NCBI RefSeq assembly: GCF_014196125.1
Contig: NZ_JACIDA010000002.1
Span: 372,001 to 436,000, forward strand
Direction of reading: 5' to 3'
DNA from: Brevundimonas mediterranea
Lineage (GTDB): Bacteria; Pseudomonadota; Alphaproteobacteria; Caulobacterales; Caulobacteraceae
DNA length: 64,000 nucleotides
Of this stretch, positions 53,779-61,377 are shown piece by piece. The notes beneath the pieces were generated by a model. That model saw only the letters and a list, made by a program, of their open reading frames with translations. It had not been told where the DNA came from and did no database searches. The position numbers and the translations under genes were made by a program. Within the stretch, counting starts at the first letter, position 1. Every line of letters begins with the position of its first letter.

Positions 53779-55446
53779 TCACCCCATCCACAGCGTCGCC
53801 GGCTGCTCCAGCAACCCCTTAATCCGCTGTACGAAGACAGCCGCATCATGCCCGTCGACGATCCGGTGATCGAAGCTGGACGACAAGTTCATCATCTTGC
53901 GCACCACCATCTGGCCGTCACGGACCACGACCCGCTCAGCGATCTTGTTGGGGCCGACTATGGCGACCTCGGGGTGGTTGATGATCGGGGTGTGGACCAC
54001 GCCGCCCAGGGTTCCCAGCGAGGTGATGGTGATGGTCGAGCCTGACAGCTCCTCGCGCTTGGCCGAACCATCCTTGGCCGCGCCCGAAACTCGGGCGATC
54101 TCCAGAGCCGTGTCCCAGGCGTCGCGCGCCTCGGCGTGGCGGACCACCGGCACCATCAGCCCGTTCGGCGTCTGGGCGGCGATGCCCAAATGGACCGGGG
54201 CGTGCTGGGTAAGAACGCCCGCCTCGTCGTCATAATGGGCGTTGATCTGCGGCTGGTCGCGCAGGGCCACCACGATGGCGCGGGCGATGAAGGGCAGCAG
54301 GTTCAGCTTGGGCTGATCCTTCGCCTTGGTCGCGTTCAGATGGGCCCGCAGTTCCTCCAACGCCGTGACGTCGATCTCCTCCACATAGGTGATGTGGGGA
54401 ATGCGGCGCACGCTCTCGGCCATCTTCTCCGCGATCTTGCGGCGCAGGCCGATGATGCGGACCTCGGTGGTTCCTTCAGCGCGAGCGAAGGTCGAGCCGG
54501 CCGCCGGTACGGTCGCCGGCTGGGCGCCGCCGCGCGCGATGAAGCCGTCCAGGTCTTCGTGGGTGATCCGTCCGGCCAGGCCGGAGCCGGGCACGAAGGA
54601 CAGGTCCACACCCAGGTCCCGCGCGCGGTTGCGCACGGCGGGCGATGCGGACGGGCGTTCGCCCGGCGCGCGGCCGGTCAGGGCGGGGGCGACAGACTTG
54701 CCCCCCTCCCCCGCTGCGCGGGTGCTCCCCCCGGGAGGGGGAGATTTTGGTGCGGGCGTCAGCGCTGATCCTCCCCCCTTGGGGGAGGTGTCGCCGGAGG
54801 CGACGGAGAGGGCCTGAACGGGTCTCTTGGCGACATTGCCGGCGCCCGCCACATCGAACGCCACCAGCGGCCCTCCGACCGGAACCTGCTGCCCAGCCTC
54901 GCCATACAGGGCGACGACGACACCGGCGACCGGCGAGGTGATCTCCACCGTCGCCTTGTCGGTCATGATGTCGGCGATGATCTGGTCTTCCTCGACCGCA
55001 TCCCCGACCTTGACGTGCCAGCCGACCAGCTCGGCCTCGGCCGTGCCTTCGCCGACGTCGGGCAGTTTGAAGACATAGTTGCCGGCGGGGGACGGTGCGA
55101 CCGCTTCAGCCTTGGGCTTTTCGGCTTTCGGCGCTTCGACCGGCGCCGGATCCGGCTTGGCGACCACCGGTGCGGATGCGGGTGCGTCCTCCGCATTCCC
55201 GCCACCCTCGACCTCGAACTCCACCAGGGGTCCCCGCACCGGCACCATGGCGCCGGGCTCGCCGTGCAGGGCGACGACCTTGCCGGACACCGGGGCGGTG
55301 ATCTCGACGGTGGCCTTGTCGGTCATGACGTCGGCGACGATCTGGTCCTCGGCGACCGTGTCGCCGACCTTGACGTGCCAGCCGACCAGCTCGGCCTCGG
55401 CGGTGCCTTCGCCCACGTCGGGCAGTTTGAAGACGAAACGACCCAT
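53779..55446 (-). CDS. bkdB: Branched-chain keto acid dehydrogenase E2, two lipoyl domains
   Basis: This 555-aa acyltransferase forms the E2 core. Two lipoyl domains occupy about residues 1-80 and 120-200, each with the lipoylated lysine in VMTDKATVEI or IMTDKATVEI. The peripheral-subunit-binding domain lies near 260-300 (SPAVRNRARDLGVDLSFVPG). The catalytic domain ends SSSFDHRIVDGHDAAVFVQR with the HxxxDG motif. The linker between lipoyl 2 and the binding domain (about residues 212-249) is made of a palindromic intergenic repeat. It follows E1beta by 1 bp. A pyruvate-type E2 is the alternative, but E1alpha points to branched-chain keto acids. Confidence 0.92.
   Translation of the reverse strand: MGRFVFKLPDVGEGTAEAELVGWHVKVGDTVAEDQIVADVMTDKATVEITAPVSGKVVALHGEPGAMVPVRGPLVEFEVEGGGNAEDAPASAPVVAKPDPAPVEAPKAEKPKAEAVAPSPAGNYVFKLPDVGEGTAEAELVGWHVKVGDAVEEDQIIADIMTDKATVEITSPVAGVVVALYGEAGQQVPVGGPLVAFDVAGAGNVAKRPVQALSVASGDTSPKGGGSALTPAPKSPPPGGSTRAAGEGGKSVAPALTGRAPGERPSASPAVRNRARDLGVDLSFVPGSGLAGRITHEDLDGFIARGGAQPATVPAAGSTFARAEGTTEVRIIGLRRKIAEKMAESVRRIPHITYVEEIDVTALEELRAHLNATKAKDQPKLNLLPFIARAIVVALRDQPQINAHYDDEAGVLTQHAPVHLGIAAQTPNGLMVPVVRHAEARDAWDTALEIARVSGAAKDGSAKREELSGSTITITSLGTLGGVVHTPIINHPEVAIVGPNKIAERVVVRDGQMVVRKMMNLSSSFDHRIVDGHDAAVFVQRIKGLLEQPATLWMG
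54700..54811. repeat. Intergenic-type palindromic repeat inside bkdB
   Basis: The segment contains CTCCCCC (54706-54712) pairing with GGGGGAG (54737-54743), CCTCCCCCCTTGGGGGAGG (54770-54788) and TCGCC-GGA-GGCGA (54791-54803). Its composition is like the C/T-rich palindromes at 8249-8486 and 59457-59591, but it is read in frame as a Pro/Gly/Ser-rich linker (SGDTSPKGGG, KSPPPGGSTRAAGEGG). Confidence 0.85.
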
Positions 55447-55447
55447 C

Positions 55448-56572
55448 TTATCGACCTCCCGTCATGACGCTCTTCAAGGCGTCTGCGACCCGTTGCGGCC
55501 CAGGGAAATATTCCCATTCGAAAGCATGGGGGTAGGGCGTGTCCCAGCCGGTGACGCGCGTGATGGGCGCCTCCAGATGATAGAAGCAGCGCTCCTGAAC
55601 CAGGGCCGACAGTTCGCCGCCAAAGCCTGAGGTCCTGGGCGCCTCGTGCACAATGACACAGCGGCCGGTCTTCTTCACGCTGGCCTCGATGGTCTCGATG
55701 TCCAGCGGCACGAGGGAGCGCAGATCGATGATTTCGGCGTCCACGCCGGCGTGTTCGGCGCCCGCCAGCGCCACCCAGACCATGGTGCCATAGGCCAGGA
55801 TGGTGACGTCGTTCCCCTCGCGCATGACGCGCGCCTTGCCGATGGGCTCGACATATTTGCCCGTCGGGACCTGGGCCAATCCTTGCGCCTTCCACGGCGA
55901 GACCGGCTTCTCGTGCCAGCCGTCGAACGGACCGTTGTACAGGCGTTTCGGCTCGAAGAAGACGACCGGGTCGTCATCCTCGATGGCGGCGATCAACAGG
56001 CCCTTGGCGTCATAGGGGTTGGACGGAATGACGACCTTCAGCCCGGCGATATGGGTGAACAGGCTTTCCGGCGACTGGCTGTGGGTCTGGCCGCCGAAGA
56101 TGCCGCCGCCGTAGGGCGAACGCACCACGATGGGGCTGGTGAACTGGCCGCCCGAGCGATAGCGCATCTTGGCCGCCTCGGAGACGATCTGGTCGTAGGC
56201 CGGATAGATGTAGTCGGCGAACTGGATCTCGACGACCGGGCGCAGGCCATAGGCGCCCATGCCGATGGCGGCGGCGACGATGCCGCACTCGCTGATCGGG
56301 GCGTCGAAACTGCGGGTCAGGCCGTGCTTCTGCTGCAGCTTGTCGGTGACGCGGAAGACCCCGCCGAAATAGCCCGCGTCCTCGCCGAACGACAGGACGT
56401 TGGAATCCTCGCTCATCTTGACGTCGATGGCCGAGTTCAGGGCCTGGATCATGTTCATGGGGACCACACCCGTGCCCATGGCTTCCGACGCAGGGGCGGC
56501 GTTCTGGTCGACCATATCCGGCTCGACGCCGTCGTTGCGATCGGCGTCGGTGAAGGTGGTTTGCTCGCTCAT
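55448..56572 (-). CDS. bkdA2: Branched-chain keto acid dehydrogenase E1 beta subunit
   Basis: This 374-aa subunit pairs with E1alpha to form the thiamine diphosphate enzyme. Signatures are NMIQALNSAIDVKMSEDSNV, LSFGEDAGYFGGVFRVTDKL, DAPISECGIVAAAIGMGAYG, VEIQFADYIYPAYDQIVSEA, YGGGIFGGQTHSQSPESLF and the late ARVMREGNDVTILAYGTMVW. The N-terminal 35 residues are polar and longer than usual. ATG at 56572 is 2 bp after the E1alpha stop, so the subunits are co-translated from one transcript. Confidence 0.94.
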   Translation of the reverse strand: MSEQTTFTDADRNDGVEPDMVDQNAAPASEAMGTGVVPMNMIQALNSAIDVKMSEDSNVLSFGEDAGYFGGVFRVTDKLQQKHGLTRSFDAPISECGIVAAAIGMGAYGLRPVVEIQFADYIYPAYDQIVSEAAKMRYRSGGQFTSPIVVRSPYGGGIFGGQTHSQSPESLFTHIAGLKVVIPSNPYDAKGLLIAAIEDDDPVVFFEPKRLYNGPFDGWHEKPVSPWKAQGLAQVPTGKYVEPIGKARVMREGNDVTILAYGTMVWVALAGAEHAGVDAEIIDLRSLVPLDIETIEASVKKTGRCVIVHEAPRTSGFGGELSALVQERCFYHLEAPITRVTGWDTPYPHAFEWEYFPGPQRVADALKSVMTGGR

Positions 56573-56574
56573 GG

Positions 56575-57834
56575 TCAGACCCCCACCTCGCGGCGCTGTT
56601 CGATCAGCCGCCAGTCTTCGGTCGCATAGACCTCTTCGAACATCGTCTTCACGCTGGGGCGCGACTGGCCCAGGGTGCCGATGGCTTCGGATTCCTTGCC
56701 GGCGGCGCGGACCTGTTCGACCGCCTCGCGCAGGGCCGTGGCGTGGCGCTCGTCGTCCCACTCGCCGATCACGGTCAGGTGCTGACGCAGACGGTCCAGC
56801 GGATCGCCCAGCGGCCATTTCTCATGCTCGTCGCCGGGGCGATAGCGGCTGGGATCGTCGGAGGTCGAGTGCGGGGCGCCGCGATAGGTGAACAGTTCGA
56901 TGACCGTCGCGCCCTGGTTCGACCGGGCGCGCTCCTCGGCCCACTGGGTCGCCGCCCAGACCGCCAGGAAGTCGTTGCCGTCCACCCGCAGGGCCGGCAG
57001 GCCATAGCCGATGGCCTTGGAGGCGAAGGTGGTCTCCAGTCCGCCGGCGATCCCCTGGAAGGAGCTGATGGCCCACTGGTTGTTGACGATGTTCAGAATG
57101 ACGGGCGCACGATAGACGCTGGCGAAGGTCAGGGCGTTGTGGAAGTCGCCTTCGGCCGTGGCGCCGTCGCCGATCCAGCTGATGGCGATCTTGTCGTCGC
57201 CCTTGTAGGCGCTGGCCATGGCCCAACCGACCGCCTGGGGCACCTGGGTGCCCAGATTGCCGCTGATGGTGAAGAAGCCATAGTCCTTGGCGGAATACAT
57301 GATCGGCAGCTGGCGGCCTTTGATCGGGTCCGCCGCGTTCGAATAGATCTGGTTCATCATCTCGACCAGCGGATAGCCGCGCGCGATCAGCAGCCCTTGC
57401 TGGCGATAGGTCGGGAAGCCCATGTCCTCGCGGCTCAGCAGCATGCCTTGGGCGACCGCGATGGCCTCTTCGCCGGTGCACTTCATATAGAAGCTTGTCT
57501 TGCCCTGGCGGTGGGCGCGGTGCATCCGGTCGTCGAAGGCGCGGGTCAGGATCATGGCCTTCAGGCCGCGACGCAGGGTCTCCGGGTCCAGACGCGGGTT
57601 CCACGGACCGACGGCCTGGCCTTCGTCGTCCAGCACCCGGATCAACCGGAACGCAAGGTCGCGCATCTCGTAAGGCGTCGTCCCCACCTCGGGCCGCTCG
57701 ACGGCGCCGGGGACGTCCATCAACAGATGACTGAAGTCCGGCGCATCGCCCGGCCGCCCCGAGGGCTCGGGCACGCGAAGCGACAGCGGCCGGCTGTTCT
57801 TTTGGCTCATTTTGTCGTTCATGCGGGCGTCCAT
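56575..57834 (-). CDS. bkdA1: Branched-chain keto acid dehydrogenase E1 alpha subunit
   Basis: The protein decarboxylates 2-oxoisovalerate, 2-oxoisocaproate and 3-methyl-2-oxovalerate. The TPP motif GDGATAEGDFHNALTFASVY with a later NIVNNQWA is intact, as are KTSFYMKCTGEEAIAVAQGM, EMMNQIYSNAADPIKGRQLP and TYRGAPHSTSDDPSRYRPGD with phosphorylation-loop-like sequence. These are BkdA1 rather than PdhA features. The start is uncertain: ATG at 57834 (419 aa), 57822 and 57810 are all in frame, none with a strong ribosome site. Confidence 0.93.
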   Translation of the reverse strand: MDARMNDKMSQKNSRPLSLRVPEPSGRPGDAPDFSHLLMDVPGAVERPEVGTTPYEMRDLAFRLIRVLDDEGQAVGPWNPRLDPETLRRGLKAMILTRAFDDRMHRAHRQGKTSFYMKCTGEEAIAVAQGMLLSREDMGFPTYRQQGLLIARGYPLVEMMNQIYSNAADPIKGRQLPIMYSAKDYGFFTISGNLGTQVPQAVGWAMASAYKGDDKIAISWIGDGATAEGDFHNALTFASVYRAPVILNIVNNQWAISSFQGIAGGLETTFASKAIGYGLPALRVDGNDFLAVWAATQWAEERARSNQGATVIELFTYRGAPHSTSDDPSRYRPGDEHEKWPLGDPLDRLRQHLTVIGEWDDERHATALREAVEQVRAAGKESEAIGTLGQSRPSVKTMFEEVYATEDWRLIEQRREVGV

Positions 57835-57971
57835 ATCCGTTCGGGGGTCCGTCCGAGTTTCCTCTGGACGTTTGATAACACGGCGCCTAAGCAGGCGCTC
57901 GCTCAATTTGACCTTGCGAAATCCCGATTTAGGGTATTTTATTTCGCCATAATAACAATCGGAGAAACGCA
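57835..57971. promoter_or_regulatory. Divergent bkdR/bkdA1 control region with a symmetric half-site pair
   Basis: The 137-bp region is AT-rich near bkdR, unlike its surroundings. GCGAAAT (57916-57922) and ATTTCGC (57941-57947) are perfect inverted half-sites 18 bp apart, and a TTGACC lies at 57908-57913. In Pseudomonas putida BkdR, an Lrp homologue, binds the corresponding intergenic DNA and activates bkdA1; an equivalent site here is inferred from position and symmetry. GGAG at 57961-57964 is the bkdR ribosome site. Confidence 0.55.
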
Positions 57972-58460
57972 TTGGCGGACGAACTCGATCCCATCGACGC
58001 TCGGATCCTGGATATCCTGCAACAAGACGCCGGTCTGTCGGTCGCGGAAGTCGCGGATCGCGTCGGCCTGTCGGCCTCGCCCTGCTGGCGCCGGATCAAG
58101 CGGCTGGAGGATTCCGGCCTGATCACCAAGCGGGTCACCCTGCTGAACGCCAAGTTGCTGGGCCTGGACTTCGAGGTCTACGCCATCGTCAAACTGATGC
58201 TGCCGTCGGCCGAGAATCTCGACATCTTCGAAGCGGCCGTCGCCAAATGGCCGGAAGTGGTCCAGTGCGCCACCATCACCGGCCGCGAGGATTATGTGCT
58301 GCGCATCATCACCTCGGACATGCACGCCTTCGACAAATTCCTGCGCGAGAAGCTGCTGGCCCTGGGCATCGTCTCCGACTGCGAGAGCCATATCGTCACG
58401 CGCGGCGTGAAGAATGTGACCGCCCTGCCTCTTGGCATAGTGACCCCTCACGTCGGATAA
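57972..58460 (+). CDS. bkdR: Lrp/AsnC family regulator, BkdR-like
   Basis: This 162-aa regulator has the AsnC-type helix-turn-helix (DPIDARILDILQQDAGLSVA, VADRVGLSASPCWRRIKRLE) and the RAM effector domain (LDFEVYAIVKLMLPSAENLD, VVQCATITGREDYVLRIITS). It is transcribed divergently from the bkd operon, as is bkdR in Pseudomonas putida, which responds to branched-chain amino acids. The start is a TTG at 57972 with GGAG 7 bp upstream, so a non-ATG start sets its low expression. Confidence 0.9.
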   Translation: MADELDPIDARILDILQQDAGLSVAEVADRVGLSASPCWRRIKRLEDSGLITKRVTLLNAKLLGLDFEVYAIVKLMLPSAENLDIFEAAVAKWPEVVQCATITGREDYVLRIITSDMHAFDKFLREKLLALGIVSDCESHIVTRGVKNVTALPLGIVTPHVG

Positions 58461-58516
58461 GACCGTTCGGCGGGCCTTTCCACTGAGGGCCTTGGTCCGC
58501 CGAGGGGATGCCGAAC

Positions 58517-59455
58517 ATGATCGAACTGGTGATCGACGCGCGCCGCAAGGACCTGGGCGGGTTCGAGGTCGGCCGCGTCCTGCCCTTCCATTCGCGCCGG
58601 ATGGTCGGGCCCTTCATCTTCCTGGACCAGATGGGGCCGGCCGAGTTCGCGCCGGGCTCGGACGCCATCGATGTGCGCCCGCATCCGCACATCGGTCTGT
58701 CGACCCTCACCTATCTGTTCGAGGGCGAGATCATGCACCATGACAACCTCGGCTATAATCAGGTCATTCGTCCCGGCGAGGTGAACTGGATGACGGCCGG
58801 CAAGGGCATCGTCCATTCCGAGCGCACCGATCCGCTGAAGCGCAGCCGCGGCGGGCCGATGCACGGGATGCAGGCCTGGGTCGCCTTGCCCGACGAGGCC
58901 GAGGAGATCGATCCGTCCTTCCACCACCTGGATGAGGACGCTCAGCCCGCCTACGAGAACGGCGGCCTGTTCGCGCGTCTGGTGGCGGGCGAGGCCTATG
59001 GCGCCAAGGCCGGCGTGCCGGTGTCATCGCCCCTGTTCTATGTGCACTGGGAGCTTCAGCCCGGCGTCCGCACAGCGCCCCCTCCGGGCAAGGGCGCCGG
59101 AGGAATGAGTGAACGCGCCCTGTTCGTGGCCAAGGGCTCCATCGAGGTCGGCGACCGCACCTTCCACGAAGGCCAGATGATCGTGCTGGAGCCGACGGCC
59201 GAGCCGACCATCAAGGCCCTGGTCCAGTCCAGTGTCATGGTCCTGGGCGGCGAGCCGGTGGGCGAGCGCCTGATCTGGTGGAATTTCGTCGCCTCCAGCC
59301 AGGCCCGCATCGATCAGGCCAAGGCGGACTGGAAGGCGGGCCGGATGGCCTTGCCCAGCGAGGACGATCTGGAGTTCATCCCCCTGCCGGACGAACCCGC
59401 CAAGGCCCTGGCCGCGCCGGCGCCGGTGGCGCCTTCGCCCACCGACCCCGTTTGA
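58517..59455 (+). CDS. Pirin family protein
   Basis: The predicted 312-aa bicupin begins MIELVIDARRKDLGGFEVGR. The N-terminal cupin holds the pirin metal motif RPHPHIGLSTLTYLFEGEIM (near residue 57) and GKGIVHSERTDP. The Pro/Ala-rich end is short. Pirins bind iron and some act as quercetinases, but the role here is unknown. GAGGGG nine bases upstream fits the ATG at 58517 better than the ATG at 58508. It follows bkdR by 56 bp in the same direction. Confidence 0.9.
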   Translation: MIELVIDARRKDLGGFEVGRVLPFHSRRMVGPFIFLDQMGPAEFAPGSDAIDVRPHPHIGLSTLTYLFEGEIMHHDNLGYNQVIRPGEVNWMTAGKGIVHSERTDPLKRSRGGPMHGMQAWVALPDEAEEIDPSFHHLDEDAQPAYENGGLFARLVAGEAYGAKAGVPVSSPLFYVHWELQPGVRTAPPPGKGAGGMSERALFVAKGSIEVGDRTFHEGQMIVLEPTAEPTIKALVQSSVMVLGGEPVGERLIWWNFVASSQARIDQAKADWKAGRMALPSEDDLEFIPLPDEPAKALAAPAPVAPSPTDPV

Positions 59456-59456
59456 T

Positions 59457-59591
59457 TTCTCCCTCCCCTTCATGGGGAGGGATGATCGCGCAGCGATCCG
59501 GGTGGGGCCGTAAGGGCGCGAGCGATGTCCTGACTACCCCACCCCGGCTACGCTGCGCTTCGCCGCCCCTCCCCATGAAGGGGAGGGAGAA
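59457..59591. repeat. 24-bp perfect inverted repeat, palindromic intergenic element
   Basis: Positions 59457-59480 and 59568-59591 are exact reverse complements (starting TTCTCCCTCCCCTTCATGGG). The interior contains CCGGGTGGGG and CCCCACCCCGG, which pair with one mismatch, and GATCGCGCAGCGATC. It begins just after the pirin stop and may be a bidirectional end signal or a mobile palindrome. The rest of the gap to 59654 shows nothing else. Confidence 0.88.
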
Positions 59592-59654
59592 TGAACGGGA
59601 GGGAGAAAAGCCCGCGATTTGCCCCCGCCCTCGCAACCCGCTAACGCCTCCGCC

Positions 59655-60620
59655 ATGAACTTCGATTTCGACGCCCAGGTCACCGCCGCCCTGTTCGACA
59701 GCGCCGGCGCCGTCTTCGCCCTTGGCGACGGCTCTGTCCGGTTCGAGAATGGAGCGACGGTCCAGGCTCATGACGGCGCCGTCCTGTGCGCCGCCGTGCA
59801 CCCGTCCGGCGACGGGATCGTCACCGGCGGCGACGACGGCGAGGTGGTCTGGAGCCGCCGCGGCGCCGAACCCGTGGTCCTGGCCACGGCCAAGAACCAG
59901 TGGATCGACTCCATCGACGCCTCGGCCGCCTCCGGCCTGGTCGCCTTCTCCTGGGGCCGCACCCTGTCGGTGATCGATCCCAAGGACGCCGGCTTCCGCC
60001 GCGACTTCCAGCACGAACGCACCGTTTCCGGCGTCGCCTTCGATCCCAAGGGCCGGCGTATCGCCGCCTCGACCTACGGCGGCGCGGCCCTCTGGTACGC
60101 CCGGATCGAGAAGCAGCAGCCGATCAAACTGGCCTGGGCCGGGTCCCACACCGCCGTGGCATTCTCGCCCGACGGCGCCTTCGTGGTCACCACCATGCAG
60201 GACAGCCAGCTGCACGGCTGGCGGCTGAAAGACGCCAAGAACCTGCGCATGGGCGGCTATCCGTCCAAGGTTCGGTCCCTGGCCTTCCTCGCCGGCGGCC
60301 AGCTGCTGGCCACCTCGGGCGCCCAGGGCGCGGTGCTATGGCCCTTCATCGGCTCGAACGGGCCGATGGGGCGCGAGGCGACCGAGATCGGCTATGACGA
60401 CACCACGCTGGTCAATCTGGTCTCGGCCCGGACCGAGCACGGCCTGCTGGCCGCCGGCCTGACCGACGGTCGCGTCTGGGTCGCCCATCCGGCCGCCCAT
60501 GGCCTGAACTTCGTCAAGGCCGAGAAGGGGCCCTCCATCATCGCCCTGTCCCTCAGCCCGGCCGCCGACAAGGTCGCCTGGGCCGACGAGGACGGCGCCG
60601 CAGGGGTCCTGATCCTCTAA
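59655..60620 (+). CDS. WD40 repeat protein
   Basis: The predicted 321-aa protein consists of about seven blades of the WD40/beta-propeller type, such as AHDGAVLCAAVHPSGDGIVT, SGVAFDPKGRRIAASTYGG, HTAVAFSPDGAFVVTTMQDS and RSLAFLAGGQLLATSGAQGA. It has no signal peptide, so a cytosolic scaffold role is likely; a partner cannot be named. Its stop overlaps the mtgA start by one base (TAATG), so the two are coupled and the propeller could help cell wall synthesis. Confidence 0.87.
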   Translation: MNFDFDAQVTAALFDSAGAVFALGDGSVRFENGATVQAHDGAVLCAAVHPSGDGIVTGGDDGEVVWSRRGAEPVVLATAKNQWIDSIDASAASGLVAFSWGRTLSVIDPKDAGFRRDFQHERTVSGVAFDPKGRRIAASTYGGAALWYARIEKQQPIKLAWAGSHTAVAFSPDGAFVVTTMQDSQLHGWRLKDAKNLRMGGYPSKVRSLAFLAGGQLLATSGAQGAVLWPFIGSNGPMGREATEIGYDDTTLVNLVSARTEHGLLAAGLTDGRVWVAHPAAHGLNFVKAEKGPSIIALSLSPAADKVAWADEDGAAGVLIL

Positions 60621-61312
60621 TGGCGCGCGGGCGGAAAAAGGGTTGGTTCCGTGCGGCCCTGGTCGCCCTGGCGGTCCTGACCCTGCTGCCGATCGGCGGG
60701 GTGCTGATCGTCGCCGTCCTGCCGCCCGCCCCGACCATATTGATGCTGCGCCAGGCCGTGCGCGGCGAGGGTCTGGATTATCAATGGCGCGGGCTGAACG
60801 ACATCTCGCCCAACCTGGTCAACGCCGCCATCGCCGCCGAGGACGCCCGGTTCTGCAGCCACCACGGCTTCGACATGGAGGCGATCCAGAAGGCGCTGGA
60901 TCACAACGCCGAGGGCGGCCGCATCCGCGGCGGCTCGACCATCAGCCAGCAGACCGCCAAGAACGTTTTCCTCTGGCCGGGTCGCGACTGGATCCGCAAG
61001 GGGCTCGAGGCCGGCTACACCGTCCTGATCGAAACCGTCTGGTCCAAACGCCGGATCATGGAGGTCTATCTGAACGTGGTCGAATGGGCGCCCGGCGTCT
61101 ATGGCGCCCAGGCCGCCGCCCAGCACTGGTTCGGCAAGGACGCCGCCGACCTGACCCCGCGCGAGGCCGCGCGCCTCGCCGCCATCCTGCCCGCCCCGCG
61201 CCGCTACAAGGCGGCGTCGCCGGGTCCCTATGTCCGCAGGCGCGCCTCGCGCATCCAGGCGGCTATGGGCACGGTCCGCAACGACGGACTGAACGCCTGC
61301 GTTATTCGTTGA
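60620..61312 (+). CDS. mtgA: Monofunctional peptidoglycan glycosyltransferase
   Basis: This 230-aa protein has one N-terminal membrane anchor (about residues 9-35) and the GT51 domain. The catalytic Glu lies in IAAEDARFCSHHGFDMEAIQ (near residue 74), then GGSTISQQTAKNVFLWPG, RRIMEVYLNVVEWAPGVYGA and PREAARLAAILPAPRRY, all family marks. It polymerises lipid II at the periplasmic face. It is coupled to the WD40 gene upstream and ends 65 bp before the M2 peptidase gene. Confidence 0.95.
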   Translation: MARGRKKGWFRAALVALAVLTLLPIGGVLIVAVLPPAPTILMLRQAVRGEGLDYQWRGLNDISPNLVNAAIAAEDARFCSHHGFDMEAIQKALDHNAEGGRIRGGSTISQQTAKNVFLWPGRDWIRKGLEAGYTVLIETVWSKRRIMEVYLNVVEWAPGVYGAQAAAQHWFGKDAADLTPREAARLAAILPAPRRYKAASPGPYVRRRASRIQAAMGTVRNDGLNACVIR

Positions 61313-61377
61313 ACGGCGTCGCTTGACGGCGGATCGGGGCTGACCTCTCCTGCGCCCGCTGTTCAGGAGATCCTATC

